From: Bacteroidota bacterium
GTDB lineage: Bacteria; Bacteroidota; Bacteroidia; NS11-12g; UBA955
Direction of reading: 5' to 3'
Length of the DNA: 64,000 nucleotides
NCBI GenBank assembly: GCA_963169345.1
Contig: CAUJCT010000049.1
Location: 1 to 64,000 of the forward strand
The position numbers were made by a program, and so were the translations under genes. Positions 52,243 to 60,953 of the stretch are shown here, piece after piece. Within the stretch, counting starts at the first letter, position 1. Every line of letters begins with the position of its first letter. The notes beneath the pieces were generated by a model. It saw only the letters and a list, made by a program, of their open reading frames with translations. It was not told where the DNA came from and ran no database searches.

Positions 52243-52586
52243 TACCAATCTGAATCTGGAATATCTGATGGCTTCTGTTTGCGGGCTCTCCGACGCTGTT
52301 TCTTTTCCATTTCTGCAACGAGTAATGGACTGATTTGTGTGCTCACTTCCAGCGATTGAAGGACTTCAAGAACATTAAGAGCTCTCAGAACCTGAACCAA
52401 TGAAAGGAGAGTGCCTCCTGCGCCTTTTTCAAGCTGTATGATGGTGCTTCTGTTTAAACCTGTTGCCGCTGCTATTTCATCTTGAGTTTTGTTTTGATTT
52501 AAACGCGTTTTGCGCAGAAATTGACCAATCATCTCAAGAAATGACCTATCTGAGCGACCATACCATAAATTGATATTAGGATTCAT
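52242..52586 (-). CDS. hipB: HipB-like antitoxin / XRE-family repressor
   Basis: 114-residue DNA-binding protein with an N-terminal helix-turn-helix of the XRE/Cro type (IGQFLRKTRLNQNKTQDEIAAATGLNRSTIIQLEKGAGGTLLSLVQVLRAL, residues 20-70) and a basic C-terminal tail (KKQRRRARKQKPSDIPDSDW). As HipB it would neutralise HipA and repress the operon. It is coupled to hipA by a TAATG overlap. Two AT-rich palindromes overlap the expected -33 region upstream and are candidate operators. The KKQRRRARKQK tail is more basic than in E. coli HipB. Confidence 0.9.
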   Translation of the reverse strand: MNPNINLWYGRSDRSFLEMIGQFLRKTRLNQNKTQDEIAAATGLNRSTIIQLEKGAGGTLLSLVQVLRALNVLEVLQSLEVSTQISPLLVAEMEKKQRRRARKQKPSDIPDSDW

Positions 52587-52607
52587 AAATGTTGGTTAAA
52601 TACATCA

Positions 52608-52615
52608 CAAAGATA
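52608..52615 (-). promoter_or_regulatory. -7 promoter box of hipBA
   Basis: TATCTTTG on the minus strand, an exact TAnnTTTG match, 21 nt before the hipB ATG at 52586. Confidence 0.65.
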
Positions 52616-52636
52616 TAATATTTGATTTAATGTTGC

Positions 52637-52666
52637 AATAATCAATTATTATTATTTGTTAATAAT
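52637..52666. promoter_or_regulatory. Candidate HipB operators (two adjacent palindromes)
   Basis: AATAATCAATTATT (52637-52650) has 6-bp arms around CA. ATTATTTGTTAATAAT (52651-52666) has 6-bp arms around TGTT. They abut each other and begin 21 nt upstream of the -7 box, so they cover the expected -33 position; binding there would block the promoter. Confidence 0.55.
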
Positions 52667-52745
52667 GTAAGAAAATGCCATCAATAAGGCTTAATATTGA
52701 TAATAAAGTTGGCAAAAAACAACATATTGAGTTTAAATAGAATAA

Positions 52746-53558
52746 TTAGTTGCGTTTCAAGACATATTCAATACGACTTATAGTATCAGCCTGAATCAGG
52801 TCTTTTCGATACTCTATTTCAAAACTGTCCACATAATCTGCTTCCAGATCTGATGAATCATAAGTGAAATAGTGGTCATATAAAGTAAATTTAATTCCTT
52901 GAGGTGTAAAATCAGTGCTGTACGTGCAGACATTGTTGTATACGATTGTGCCGATAGTTGGTGTACCTTGTACTTCCTCATCGTAATCTCCCTTGATGAT
53001 ATCGCCTTTTTCAATGCTTGTATTTAAAGGGAAAAATTGTGCCAGAGCCTTTTGTCTTTTTAAATCCCAGATCTGTAAGCCTGATTGAGTCCAGTCCTCA
53101 TAAAAATAAGGGCTGTCATCATGTTTAAAAAGTTGATATTCGATACAAATCAATGAGTCTTTTGTCGATGGGATATACCACCATTGAAGTTGGCATTCGA
53201 GGAGAGTGCCTGATTTTTTTGATGGCATATTGATCCACCATCTTTTATTAGTTGGGGCTCTGCGATCTTCAATGAAGTAATGCCAATCTGCATCTGTTGA
53301 TTGTCTGTTGCGGAGTTTACCCATTAAAATTTTACTATCCAGACTGTCCAGATAACTGATTTCAACTGAGTCTTTGGAAAATTCAAATGGATTCAATGCG
53401 AAGCTGGCCAGAGTGTCAGGGAAAACATTCAATGTATCGCCATCAAGGATGAGCATACCACTGCCTTTAATGACCTTATGGAAACTGATATCAACTGATT
53501 TTTCCTTCAGAGAACAAGCGAGGAATAACAGTAAAATAAGTGCAGATAACTGTTTCAT
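52746..53558 (-). CDS. Putative lipoprotein of unknown function
   Basis: A 270-residue protein with a very short signal peptide and lipobox LFLAC (cysteine 15). The mature part is beta-rich with many aromatics (DADWHYFIEDRRAPTNKRWWINMPS, LLECQLQWWYIP, YFYEDWTQSGLQIWDLKRQK). No family is recognised. It lies 52 nt after the DUF5683 gene on the same strand, so it may be the last gene of the parAB transcript. Downstream is the hipBA promoter region with no clear terminator between. Confidence 0.8.
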   Translation of the reverse strand: MKQLSALILLLFLACSLKEKSVDISFHKVIKGSGMLILDGDTLNVFPDTLASFALNPFEFSKDSVEISYLDSLDSKILMGKLRNRQSTDADWHYFIEDRRAPTNKRWWINMPSKKSGTLLECQLQWWYIPSTKDSLICIEYQLFKHDDSPYFYEDWTQSGLQIWDLKRQKALAQFFPLNTSIEKGDIIKGDYDEEVQGTPTIGTIVYNNVCTYSTDFTPQGIKFTLYDHYFTYDSSDLEADYVDSFEIEYRKDLIQADTISRIEYVLKRN

Positions 53559-53610
53559 TGTGCAGATTTAATGTGGCTAAGATAGCACTCAATCTGATGA
53601 ATGCCACTTT

Positions 53611-54192
53611 TTAAAAACGATAACTCAATCCGAAAGTAGGCACCAAACCAACCCTGTTGCCCGCCAGATGCCATTTGCGTTCTTTGCGCATAGCCAGTGG
53701 CTGGTCGATATTAAATTTATAAAAATGGGCATCCACTGCGGCATCCAGTATATTTAATACATAAAAAGCGGATAAAGCGATGATACTATAATCGCGATTG
53801 GTTCTGTAGTAATTCCGTTCACTCTTCAGAACAGATTCAGGAATATTGGCGTACTTGGCCGGAGCTTGCGTATTGGGATCTCCGTCGAGCATAGCCTTCA
53901 ATGCATTTTGTCTTTGACGCATCGAATCGGCATTTCTGATCATGAAATAAGCGGAGGTGCCAATAGCGGCATAAACAACGGGTATTTTCCAGTATTTTCT
54001 GTTATAGGCCTGACCTAAACCAGGCAGGATGGCACTGTAAATAGTGGCTTTTTTAGGAGAATGTTTTTTAGGTACAACACTGTCTTGCTGAGCTCTTAAG
54101 TCGTTTAATTGCAAGCCAAACCGGACATCGAGGGCATGCGACTCAGGCAGCCACAGGATGCACAAAAGCAAGGCGATACTAAAGCTCTTCAT
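53611..54192 (-). CDS. DUF5683 membrane protein
   Basis: A 193-residue protein with a signal peptide (ending in SHALDV or similar) and the DUF5683 core SPKKATIYSAILPGLGQAYNRKYWKIPVVYAAIGTSAYFMI. The PGLGQ(A/I)YN(R/K) motif and two hydrophobic segments are its signature. It is commonly encoded after parB in Bacteroidota, as here: its ATG at 54192 overlaps the last 14 bases of parB. The molecular role is not known; the link to parAB is conserved but unexplained. Confidence 0.88.
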   Translation of the reverse strand: MKSFSIALLLCILWLPESHALDVRFGLQLNDLRAQQDSVVPKKHSPKKATIYSAILPGLGQAYNRKYWKIPVVYAAIGTSAYFMIRNADSMRQRQNALKAMLDGDPNTQAPAKYANIPESVLKSERNYYRTNRDYSIIALSAFYVLNILDAAVDAHFYKFNIDQPLAMRKERKWHLAGNRVGLVPTFGLSYRF

Positions 54193-55114
54193 GTTCAGAC
54201 AAACTTGACAAAATTCGTTCCAAATCTTCGTAATTTTTGAATGGAATAACGATTTCGCCTTTGTTGCCTTTAGGTTTTATGTTGACCGCCGTTGAAAGCG
54301 ATTTGTTGAGTTTGTCAATTTTGAGTTTCAGGGCATCATCAATTTCAAATACAATAGGAACTGATTTCTTAGTACCTTCACCGGCATTGGTTTGACCACT
54401 TTTTTCAGCTTTGGATTGTTTTACTATCTCCTCAGATTCTCTCACACTTAAACCTTCCTTTTCAATTCTTCTGAACAGAGCAATTTGTTCATCTGTATCT
54501 TCAACGCCTAGTATTGCTTTTGCATGGCCCATTGAAATTTTATTGAATTTGAGAGCCAGTTGCACCTCATCAGGTAATCTCAGCAAACGCAGATAATTGC
54601 TGACAGTACTTCTGTCTTTTCCTACGCGGTCTCCCAATTCTTCTTGTTTCAGACTGCACTCTTCCAGTAATCGTTTATAACTGAGAGAAACCTCAATTGG
54701 ATTCAGATTTTCCCTTTGTATATTTTCGATCAGGGCCATTTCAAGCATTTCCTGATCGTTGGCAATACGGACGTAAGCCGGTATTTTGGTTAAACCAGCC
54801 AGAATGGAAGCTCTGGTTCGGCGTTCACCACTGATGAGCTGATATTTGTCGTAGCCCATTTTACGCACAGTGACAGGTTGAATTAATCCATGTACTTTAA
54901 TAGACTCAGATAATTCTTCAAGTGCTTTTTCTTCGAATTCGGTACGTGGCTGAAAAGGGTTAGCCTCGATATCGTGTATATCTATGAAATGTACACCACC
55001 ACCCGCTCTGTATTCAGAAGAAACGGTGATATCAGTTTCTGCGTTATTCAATAATGCGGACAGCCCTCTGCCCAGGCCTCCTTTTTTTGGTTTATTTGCG
55101 TCTTTGGTACTCAT
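54179..55114 (-). CDS. parB: Chromosome partitioning protein ParB
   Basis: CTP-dependent DNA clamp that loads at parS sites and recruits ParA and SMC for origin segregation. In 311 residues: an N-terminal ParA-contact segment (KKGGLGRGLSALL), the ParB/Srx domain with ANPFQPRTEFEEKALEELSESIKVHGLIQPVTVRK and the GERRTRAS CTPase motif, MALIENIQRENLNPIE, a helix-turn-helix (LGDRVGKDRSTVSNYLRLLRLP), KISMGHAKAIL and a C-terminal dimerisation region. Complete. Starts 18 nt after parA. No matching parS sequence was found by eye within the window. Confidence 0.96.
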   Translation of the reverse strand: MSTKDANKPKKGGLGRGLSALLNNAETDITVSSEYRAGGGVHFIDIHDIEANPFQPRTEFEEKALEELSESIKVHGLIQPVTVRKMGYDKYQLISGERRTRASILAGLTKIPAYVRIANDQEMLEMALIENIQRENLNPIEVSLSYKRLLEECSLKQEELGDRVGKDRSTVSNYLRLLRLPDEVQLALKFNKISMGHAKAILGVEDTDEQIALFRRIEKEGLSVRESEEIVKQSKAEKSGQTNAGEGTKKSVPIVFEIDDALKLKIDKLNKSLSTAVNIKPKGNKGEIVIPFKNYEDLERILSSLSEHEEL

Positions 55115-55132
55115 GTTGTTCTTTGATTTTGA

Positions 55133-55930
55133 TTACATGACTTTTTCAGTCTTTTCCATTTTAGTCATGCCATTTCTCTGTAAGATTTCTCTGGCAAGAT
55201 TGAGGTAAGTGGTAGAACCTTTACTGGTGACATCGTGTGTGATAACCGGTAAACCGAAACTTGGTGCTTCACTTAATTTGGTATTTCTGGGAATGATGGT
55301 ATCAAACACCAGATCCTGGAAGTGCATTTTAACGTCTTCCACAACATGGTTGCTCAATCTCAGTCTCGAATCATACATTGTCAACAGAATGCCTTCTATT
55401 GATAAATTTTTATTCAATTCCTTTTGCACAATACGAATGGTGTTAAGGAGTTTTCCTAAACCCTCTAATGCAAAATATTCGCATTGTACCGGAATAATAA
55501 CTGAATCAGCTGCACATAGAGAATTGGTTGTTATTAGACCTAATGATGGAGAACAGTCGATAACGATAAAATCGTACTCTTTTTTAATAGCTTCAAAAGA
55601 TTGTTTCATGACCCTTTCTCTGTTGGGCATATCAATCATTTCCAGTTCAGCACCTACCAGATTGATATTGGAAGGCAACAGGTCGAGATACTTTAAATCT
55701 GATTTCATTATCACATCTTTAACAGGAGTATCATTGACCAAACAATCGTATAAACCTATTTTAATGTTCTGAGGATCGAAGCCGATACCAGATGAAGAGT
55801 TAGCCTGTGGATCTGCATCCACCAGCAGTGTCTTGAATTCGAGTACTGCCAAACTTGCGGCCAGATTGATGGCTGTTGTTGTTTTACCTACTCCGCCTTT
55901 CTGATTGGCGATTGTGATGATCTTTCCCAT
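55133..55930 (-). CDS. parA: Chromosome partitioning ATPase ParA (Soj)
   Basis: A 265-residue Walker-type ATPase that works with ParB to move chromosome origins. Motifs: the deviant Walker [19 protein letters not shown] near residue 11, [15 protein letters not shown], the Walker B-like [28 protein letters not shown] and the later [23 protein letters not shown]. No N-terminal DNA-binding extension, so it is the chromosomal rather than the plasmid type. Gene order is hydrolase-parA-parB-DUF5683, with small gaps. Confidence 0.96.
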   Translation of the reverse strand: MGKIITIANQKGGVGKTTTAINLAASLAVLEFKTLLVDADPQANSSSGIGFDPQNIKIGLYDCLVNDTPVKDVIMKSDLKYLDLLPSNINLVGAELEMIDMPNRERVMKQSFEAIKKEYDFIVIDCSPSLGLITTNSLCAADSVIIPVQCEYFALEGLGKLLNTIRIVQKELNKNLSIEGILLTMYDSRLRLSNHVVEDVKMHFQDLVFDTIIPRNTKLSEAPSFGLPVITHDVTSKGSTTYLNLAREILQRNGMTKMEKTEKVM

Positions 55931-55945
55931 TGTATTTTTGCTTGA

Positions 55946-56626
55946 CTATATATCCAGTGTTTGTCCAATTGTCATCAGAGTGAGCAGTTTGCCCGCCTGA
56001 TTGAATCTGTTGACCGCTTCATTGTGGTCGATGGTAATGTATCCAAATGTATCATAATGCATGCCTATTATATGGTTGCATCTGATAAATTTTGCTGCTG
56101 TTACAGCGTCTGTAACATCCATTGTAAAATTGCTTCCGATTGGTAAAAAGGCAAAATTAATATTGTGTCTTTCCGGAATCAGTTGCATATCTAAAGTAAG
56201 TGCGGTATCGCCGCTGTAATAAAAAGTTTTTTCATCACCTGATATCACAAAACCCGCAGGCTGACCAGCATAGGTGCCATCAGGAAATGAGCTTGAATGC
56301 ACAGCTTTCACCATTTGAACGGTACCGAAATCAAAAGTCCAGAACCCACCTATATTCATTGGATGATTATTGGTATGTCCATGTCTGCCGGCCCACTCGC
56401 AAATTTCCCAAATTCCTACAATCATTGCATTGGTTCTGCCGGCTATTGCCAAGGCATCTGCCATGTGGTCCTGATGACCATGACTCAAAAAAATGTAATC
56501 AGCCTCAATCGCAGTAATATCAATATCTTTGGCCAATGGATTGTGTGTGATAAATGGATCAAACAAGATGTTTTTTCCACCTATGTGTACACCAAAACAA
56601 GAGTGACCATAATATTTTATCTTCAT
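55946..56626 (-). CDS. Metal-dependent hydrolase, UPF0173-type MBL fold
   Basis: A 226-residue metallo-beta-lactamase-fold protein. Metal ligands are in place: FLSHGHQDHMADAL (HxHxDH), the histidine in VKAVHSSSF, the aspartate in FYYSGDTALTL and the histidine in IIGMHYDTFG. The KYYGHSCFGVHIGGKNILFDPFITHN opening is typical of the UPF0173/YtkL group, whose physiological substrate is not known. Start at the ATG 56626; a GTG 6 nt upstream is possible. It lies 15 nt before parA and appears to head the same operon; it diverges from the substrate-binding lipoprotein gene at 56655. Confidence 0.9.
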   Translation of the reverse strand: MKIKYYGHSCFGVHIGGKNILFDPFITHNPLAKDIDITAIEADYIFLSHGHQDHMADALAIAGRTNAMIVGIWEICEWAGRHGHTNNHPMNIGGFWTFDFGTVQMVKAVHSSSFPDGTYAGQPAGFVISGDEKTFYYSGDTALTLDMQLIPERHNINFAFLPIGSNFTMDVTDAVTAAKFIRCNHIIGMHYDTFGYITIDHNEAVNRFNQAGKLLTLMTIGQTLDI

Positions 56627-56654
56627 TTGCACTTACTTTTGAACTTTCAAAAAT

Positions 56655-58316
56655 ATGATTAAGCATTTTAGAAATACCCTATATGTCTTGCTATTTTTCC
56701 CCATTTTGCATGGTATAAATGGTTGTCAAAATGTGGATAAATTGAAATTTTCGAATTACTTTTTATATAATGAAGACCAGAATGTCAACACCCTCGATCC
56801 GGCCTTCGCCAGGGCTCAGAGCGAGATATGGGTCATATCGCAAATGTTCGAAGGTCTGGTTGAGTTTGATGATAAATTAAACATTCGTCCTAATCTTGCA
56901 AAAAACTGGGTGATAGCCGACTCAGGTAAATCTTACCTGTTTCATTTGCGAAATGATGTCTATTTTCATGCCGTCGGACCTTTTAAAAATAAACGCCGGA
57001 AAATGACTGCAGAAGATGTAGTTTACAGTTTCAGAAGAATTGCCGATCCGCTTACCGCTTCGCCCGGAGCATGGGTGTTCAATGATAAAATGGATTTGCG
57101 TTGTTTTAGTACCCACGATTCTGTCCCTTTTCCGGTCACTGCCATCAACGATTCAACAGTTAAAATTCAATTGACGCATGCATTCAAACCTTTTTTAGGC
57201 ATCTTAGCCATGTATTATTGCTTTATTGTGCCGAAAGAAGCAGTAGGTGCCGACTTCAGAAGTCATCCCATTGGAACGGGTCCATTTCAATTTGTTAAAT
57301 GGGAAGAGGAGGTGGCTATTTTACTTTCAAGAAACGATATCTATTATCGGTTTGAAAATGGAAAGCGATTGCCTTATCTGGATGGTGTGATGATGGAAAA
57401 TGTCAAAAACAAACAAACCGCGTTCATGAAATTTGTTCAGGGTGAATACGATTTCTTTAATGGAGTGGATGCTACCATTAAAGATGAAATGCTGGATAAA
57501 AGTGCCCGACTGAAACCCAAATACACCAACAGTTTTCATCTGGAGAAAGCACCTTTTCTCAATACAGAATATCTGGGTTTTAATATTGGAGAAAGATACA
57601 GGAATCACCCTTTAAACAATATTCACATTCGGAAAGCCATCAATTTTGCGATTGACAGAAGGAAAATGATAGCCTATTTACGCAACGGTGTTGGAATACC
57701 TGAAACCTATGGTTTTGTGCCTGCTGGAATGCCGGATTATCCTTATAATTCTCTCAGAAAAAATGAATATAATCTCGACTCAGCAAGGTATCATATCAAA
57801 GCCAGTGGTATGGATGTGAGTCGCGCTGAAGAAATTGTCATTAATACAACTCAGGACTATCTTGAATTGATGATTTTTGTTCAGAAAGAAATGCAAAAAA
57901 TCGGATTAAAGGTAAAGATAGAAGTTCATCCATCCAGTTTTCTTAGGCAATTGAAAAAAGAACAACAGATAAATTGTTTTAGGGGAAGCTGGATTGCAGA
58001 TTATCCTGATCCCGAAAATTATCTCATCTGTTTTAAAACTGAAAATTTTAGTCCTAACGGTCCTAATTACTTTCATTTTTCCAATTCAAGATTCGATGCA
58101 AGTTTTAAAACAGCCAATGCCGAATCTGATAATAAAAAAAGATTAAAAATAATGTCTGAAGCTGAGCAGTTGATGCAAGCTGAGTTGCCTTGCATCATTC
58201 TTTATTATGATGAAAGTTTAAGACTTTCTCAGAACTGGATAGAAGGCTTAACGTCCAATCCAATCAATTTTTTAAGATTGCGTGAAGTAAAGAAGCTAAA
58301 GGGAACTAAGCATTAA
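56655..58316 (+). CDS. Oligopeptide-type ABC transporter substrate-binding lipoprotein
   Basis: A 553-residue SBP_bac_5-family protein. Lipobox INGC with lipidated cysteine 24, then the family's opening NTLDPAFARAQSEIWVISQMFEGLVEFDDKLNIRPNLAKNWVIADSGKSYLFHLRNDVYFH, the FxHxxVYSFRRIADP-like MTAEDVVYSFRRIADP, IGTGPFQFVKWEE, YLGFNIGERYRNHPLNNIHIRKAINFAIDRRKMI and YPDPENYL. It delivers peptides or similar ligands to an ABC permease, but no permease or ATPase gene is beside it. Its last 11 bases overlap the end of hscB on the other strand. Confidence 0.92.
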   Translation: MIKHFRNTLYVLLFFPILHGINGCQNVDKLKFSNYFLYNEDQNVNTLDPAFARAQSEIWVISQMFEGLVEFDDKLNIRPNLAKNWVIADSGKSYLFHLRNDVYFHAVGPFKNKRRKMTAEDVVYSFRRIADPLTASPGAWVFNDKMDLRCFSTHDSVPFPVTAINDSTVKIQLTHAFKPFLGILAMYYCFIVPKEAVGADFRSHPIGTGPFQFVKWEEEVAILLSRNDIYYRFENGKRLPYLDGVMMENVKNKQTAFMKFVQGEYDFFNGVDATIKDEMLDKSARLKPKYTNSFHLEKAPFLNTEYLGFNIGERYRNHPLNNIHIRKAINFAIDRRKMIAYLRNGVGIPETYGFVPAGMPDYPYNSLRKNEYNLDSARYHIKASGMDVSRAEEIVINTTQDYLELMIFVQKEMQKIGLKVKIEVHPSSFLRQLKKEQQINCFRGSWIADYPDPENYLICFKTENFSPNGPNYFHFSNSRFDASFKTANAESDNKKRLKIMSEAEQLMQAELPCIILYYDESLRLSQNWIEGLTSNPINFLRLREVKKLKGTKH

Positions 58317-58806
58317 GACGATCTTTAAGTCGTTCCAGATATTTCCATTCCAGCATGTGCATTTGCAATTCATCCCATTGTTCTGAACGAGCAGATGCTC
58401 TGATAGAAGTTAAACTCTGTTTTCGGTAAGCATCAATTTTATCTTCAATATCATAGCGGTTGATATCTGTCATTTCATCAATGGCTTCATTGAGTTCGAG
58501 CATCTCCATCAAAAAATCCTGAGGAAGTGTTTTATTCTCCAGTTGGGGTTTTTTTAATTCGAGCAAATAAGAAGCTCTTGAAATTTCTGAATTTAAAATT
58601 TTATATGCCTGATTGTTGTATGCACTGGCCATTAATGCCGTGTTATAGGATTTTGAATCGTTGGCATAAAAATCGGGATGATACAGTTTGCTTTTTTCCA
58701 GATACATTTGCTTGAGCCTTTCTGCATCCAGTTCGAACCTTGCTTCTAATCCATAGAAACTAAAATAGTTACTGGTGTCTGGTTTTTCAAGCAATTCGTT
58801 TTGCAT
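58306..58806 (-). CDS. hscB: Fe-S protein assembly co-chaperone HscB
   Basis: A 166-residue J-protein that directs HscA to the iron-sulfur scaffold IscU. The N-terminal J domain contains the YHPDFYAN motif (HPD, residues about 42-44) and YNNQAYKIL. The C-terminal HscB domain contains QDFLMEMLELNEAIDEM and the end EWKYLERLKDRL. The ATG at 58806 overlaps the rseP stop as TGATG; a GTG one codon upstream is possible but less likely. hscA, iscU and fdx are not adjacent. Its stop end overlaps the converging lipoprotein gene by 11 bp. Confidence 0.9.
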   Translation of the reverse strand: MQNELLEKPDTSNYFSFYGLEARFELDAERLKQMYLEKSKLYHPDFYANDSKSYNTALMASAYNNQAYKILNSEISRASYLLELKKPQLENKTLPQDFLMEMLELNEAIDEMTDINRYDIEDKIDAYRKQSLTSIRASARSEQWDELQMHMLEWKYLERLKDRLNA

Positions 58807-60131
58807 CACTTAAAAATGATTTTGTACAAATCGTTTCCAAATGCAAACACCATCAGACTGAGAAGCAAAATCATACCAATCACCTGCATGATGGACATAA
58901 ACTTATCACTCAATGGGCGGCGAATAATCATTTCTATGACAAGGAATACAACGTGCCCACCGTCCAGCGCTGGTATTGGCAATAAGTTCATAAATGCTAG
59001 TATCAGAGACAATAAACCGGTTAAACTCCAGAATCTTTCCCATACCCAACTGCTGCCAAACATGGTCGCAATACCAATAGGACCTTGAACTGATTTTCTC
59101 GGATCAACTTTACCGGTCACCAGTTTTTTCAAACCTGTAAGATTATCCGTTAGCGCTTCCATTGCTCTTTTTGAACCTACCGGTACCGACTGAGCAAAAG
59201 TATATGAAGTGGTATCGTAAGCACCTTCATAAGGGTCGATATTTGTAAAACCAAGTTTACCTTCTTTGCTGAGTTTTGTATTGACGATTAAAGTATCCGA
59301 ACCTCTGAGGACTCTCAACTTCACTTGTTTATCCGCATAGTTGCCAAGCAATTTAGAAACTTCATGGTAGTAGGCAGTTGCGGTATCATTAACAGCAATA
59401 ATCATATCACCTTTCTTTAAATTAGCTTTAGCTGCTGGTGAATTTTCAATAACACTGTCTATTTGACTTGGCATACGGATACTGAAGATAGAACCTTTCT
59501 TATCCGAAATTCTGTCTATAATGTTTTTTGGTAGTTTGAGTGAAATGACCTGACCATCTCTTAGTACATCAAAGCTGTTGCCATCATTTAGGAAAACACT
59601 TGGCTTTAACAATTCATCTGTATATACTGCCTTAACACCATTTACTCCGGTAATGACATCGCCATCTTTGAGACCGATTTCCTTGCCAATTTCCATGGCG
59701 TGAATACCATGCTTAAGTTTATCAATAGGCAAGCGCGTATCGCCATAATGCCAAACAGAAAGAATAAAGACGACAAAACCGACAATAAAGTTGACGGTAA
59801 CACCACCAATCATGACGATTAGTCTTTGCCAGGCCGGTTTACTTCTGAATTCCCATGGTTGTGGTTCAGATTTCAACTGGTCAGTGTCCATACTTTCATC
59901 AATCATACCGGCAATTTTTACGTAACCACCCAAAGGCAGCCAGCCAATACCATATTCAGTATCGCCTTTTTTGAAACTAAAAAGTTTGTAACCCCAGGCA
60001 TCAAAGAAGAGATAAAATTTCTCAACTTTAATTCCAAACATTCGGGCAGCAGCAAAGTGACCTAATTCGTGTAGAGTGACTAAAATTGCCAGTGCAAAAA
60101 TAATTTGCCCGGCCATGATCAATGCATCCAT
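58806..60131 (-). CDS. rseP: RIP zinc metalloprotease RseP (site-2 protease)
   Basis: A 441-residue inner-membrane protease that cuts within the membrane span of anti-sigma factors and similar proteins. The active-site HELGH lies at residues 21-25 (LVTLHELGHFAAARMFG) and the third metal-ligand motif is NLLPIPALDGGH near the C-terminus, so all metal ligands are present. Two PDZ domains lie between (KHGIHAMEIGKEIGLKDGDVITGVNGV and ENSPAAKANLKKGDMIIAVND). Four membrane segments. The gene is coupled to hscB by TGATG, a conserved neighbour pair in this phylum to my recollection but not checked here. Confidence 0.94.
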   Translation of the reverse strand: MDALIMAGQIIFALAILVTLHELGHFAAARMFGIKVEKFYLFFDAWGYKLFSFKKGDTEYGIGWLPLGGYVKIAGMIDESMDTDQLKSEPQPWEFRSKPAWQRLIVMIGGVTVNFIVGFVVFILSVWHYGDTRLPIDKLKHGIHAMEIGKEIGLKDGDVITGVNGVKAVYTDELLKPSVFLNDGNSFDVLRDGQVISLKLPKNIIDRISDKKGSIFSIRMPSQIDSVIENSPAAKANLKKGDMIIAVNDTATAYYHEVSKLLGNYADKQVKLRVLRGSDTLIVNTKLSKEGKLGFTNIDPYEGAYDTTSYTFAQSVPVGSKRAMEALTDNLTGLKKLVTGKVDPRKSVQGPIGIATMFGSSWVWERFWSLTGLLSLILAFMNLLPIPALDGGHVVFLVIEMIIRRPLSDKFMSIMQVIGMILLLSLMVFAFGNDLYKIIFK

Positions 60132-60245
60132 TTAACAATAAAGGTGCGAAGATAAGGAAATTTATTGAGCTTGAATTTTTAACTTAGAATTCTGTAGACC
60201 TGTTTGTCGATTTTGCAAGTGTTTTTGTCCTTTTGCAAATTGACT

Positions 60246-60734
60246 TTATCTGAGTCCCTTATTTAAACGCTCTCTCATTTTTGTGTAGTCTCCTCTTAAG
60301 TCCTCATGCATTTTTTCAAGTGCAGCATCAATTTTTTTTAGTTGCTGCAGATAAATGGTTTGAAGTGCTGTAATATTAGGTTTCTTTATTAGCCAGGGTT
60401 GGAGACTTTGACAGTAGTGCATCAGCAACTCTACCTGAGTGCCTGGTAAACCTGAATACTTTATCGGTTTGTTTAACCATCGGCCTATTTTTCTTATTTG
60501 TTTAACCAGTTTGTATGAACCATTATCCTGTATGTTTTCGAAATGTTCCATCATTTCATTTAAAACACTTTCAATGTAGCTGGCTTCATCTTCTGCCTCA
60601 TATAGCAAATAGGAGAGTAACTCTTTGTTTTCCTTTTTGTACTTAGCCATTCTTAAACATAATTGCATTAAGTCGGCTGAATCCATACCTCTCAGGGTAG
60701 CACGAATATCATTGATGGAATGTAAGGCACTCAT
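60246..60734 (-). CDS. Helical cytoplasmic protein of unknown function
   Basis: 162 residues without a signal peptide or membrane segment, predicted almost all alpha-helical (MSALHSINDIRATLRGMDSADLMQLCLRMAKYKKENKELLSYLLYEAEDEASYIESVLNEMMEHFENI ... QQLKKIDAALEKMHEDLRGDY). The 'ADLMQLCLRMAKYKKENKELLSYLL' segment suggests a helical repeat or bundle. No family is recognised and no function is claimed. The start at 60734 is supported by a -7 box 5 nt upstream; the longer start at 60755 would include it. Confidence 0.78.
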   Translation of the reverse strand: MSALHSINDIRATLRGMDSADLMQLCLRMAKYKKENKELLSYLLYEAEDEASYIESVLNEMMEHFENIQDNGSYKLVKQIRKIGRWLNKPIKYSGLPGTQVELLMHYCQSLQPWLIKKPNITALQTIYLQQLKKIDAALEKMHEDLRGDYTKMRERLNKGLR

Positions 60735-60739
60735 TGTTG

Positions 60740-60747
60740 CAAATATA
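60740..60747 (-). promoter_or_regulatory. -7 promoter box of the helical protein gene
   Basis: TATATTTG on the minus strand, an exact TAnnTTTG match, 5 nt before the ATG at 60734. It suggests a leaderless mRNA. Confidence 0.65.
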
Positions 60748-60953
60748 ATGGGCATTAATGGTTATGTGATATTTGTGAATTTCATTAATCTGTGAATTTG
60801 TTTATATTACATTAAATCTGAGATTTTAGCTAAAAGTTCAAATATTTAAAAAAGGATAAGTTCTTTTTTGTTCTCATAAATTTTGCCGAAATTGCGTCCT
60901 TTATTGAAAACACTTCTTTTAACAACTTGACACAAATTACAAATTCTCATCGT

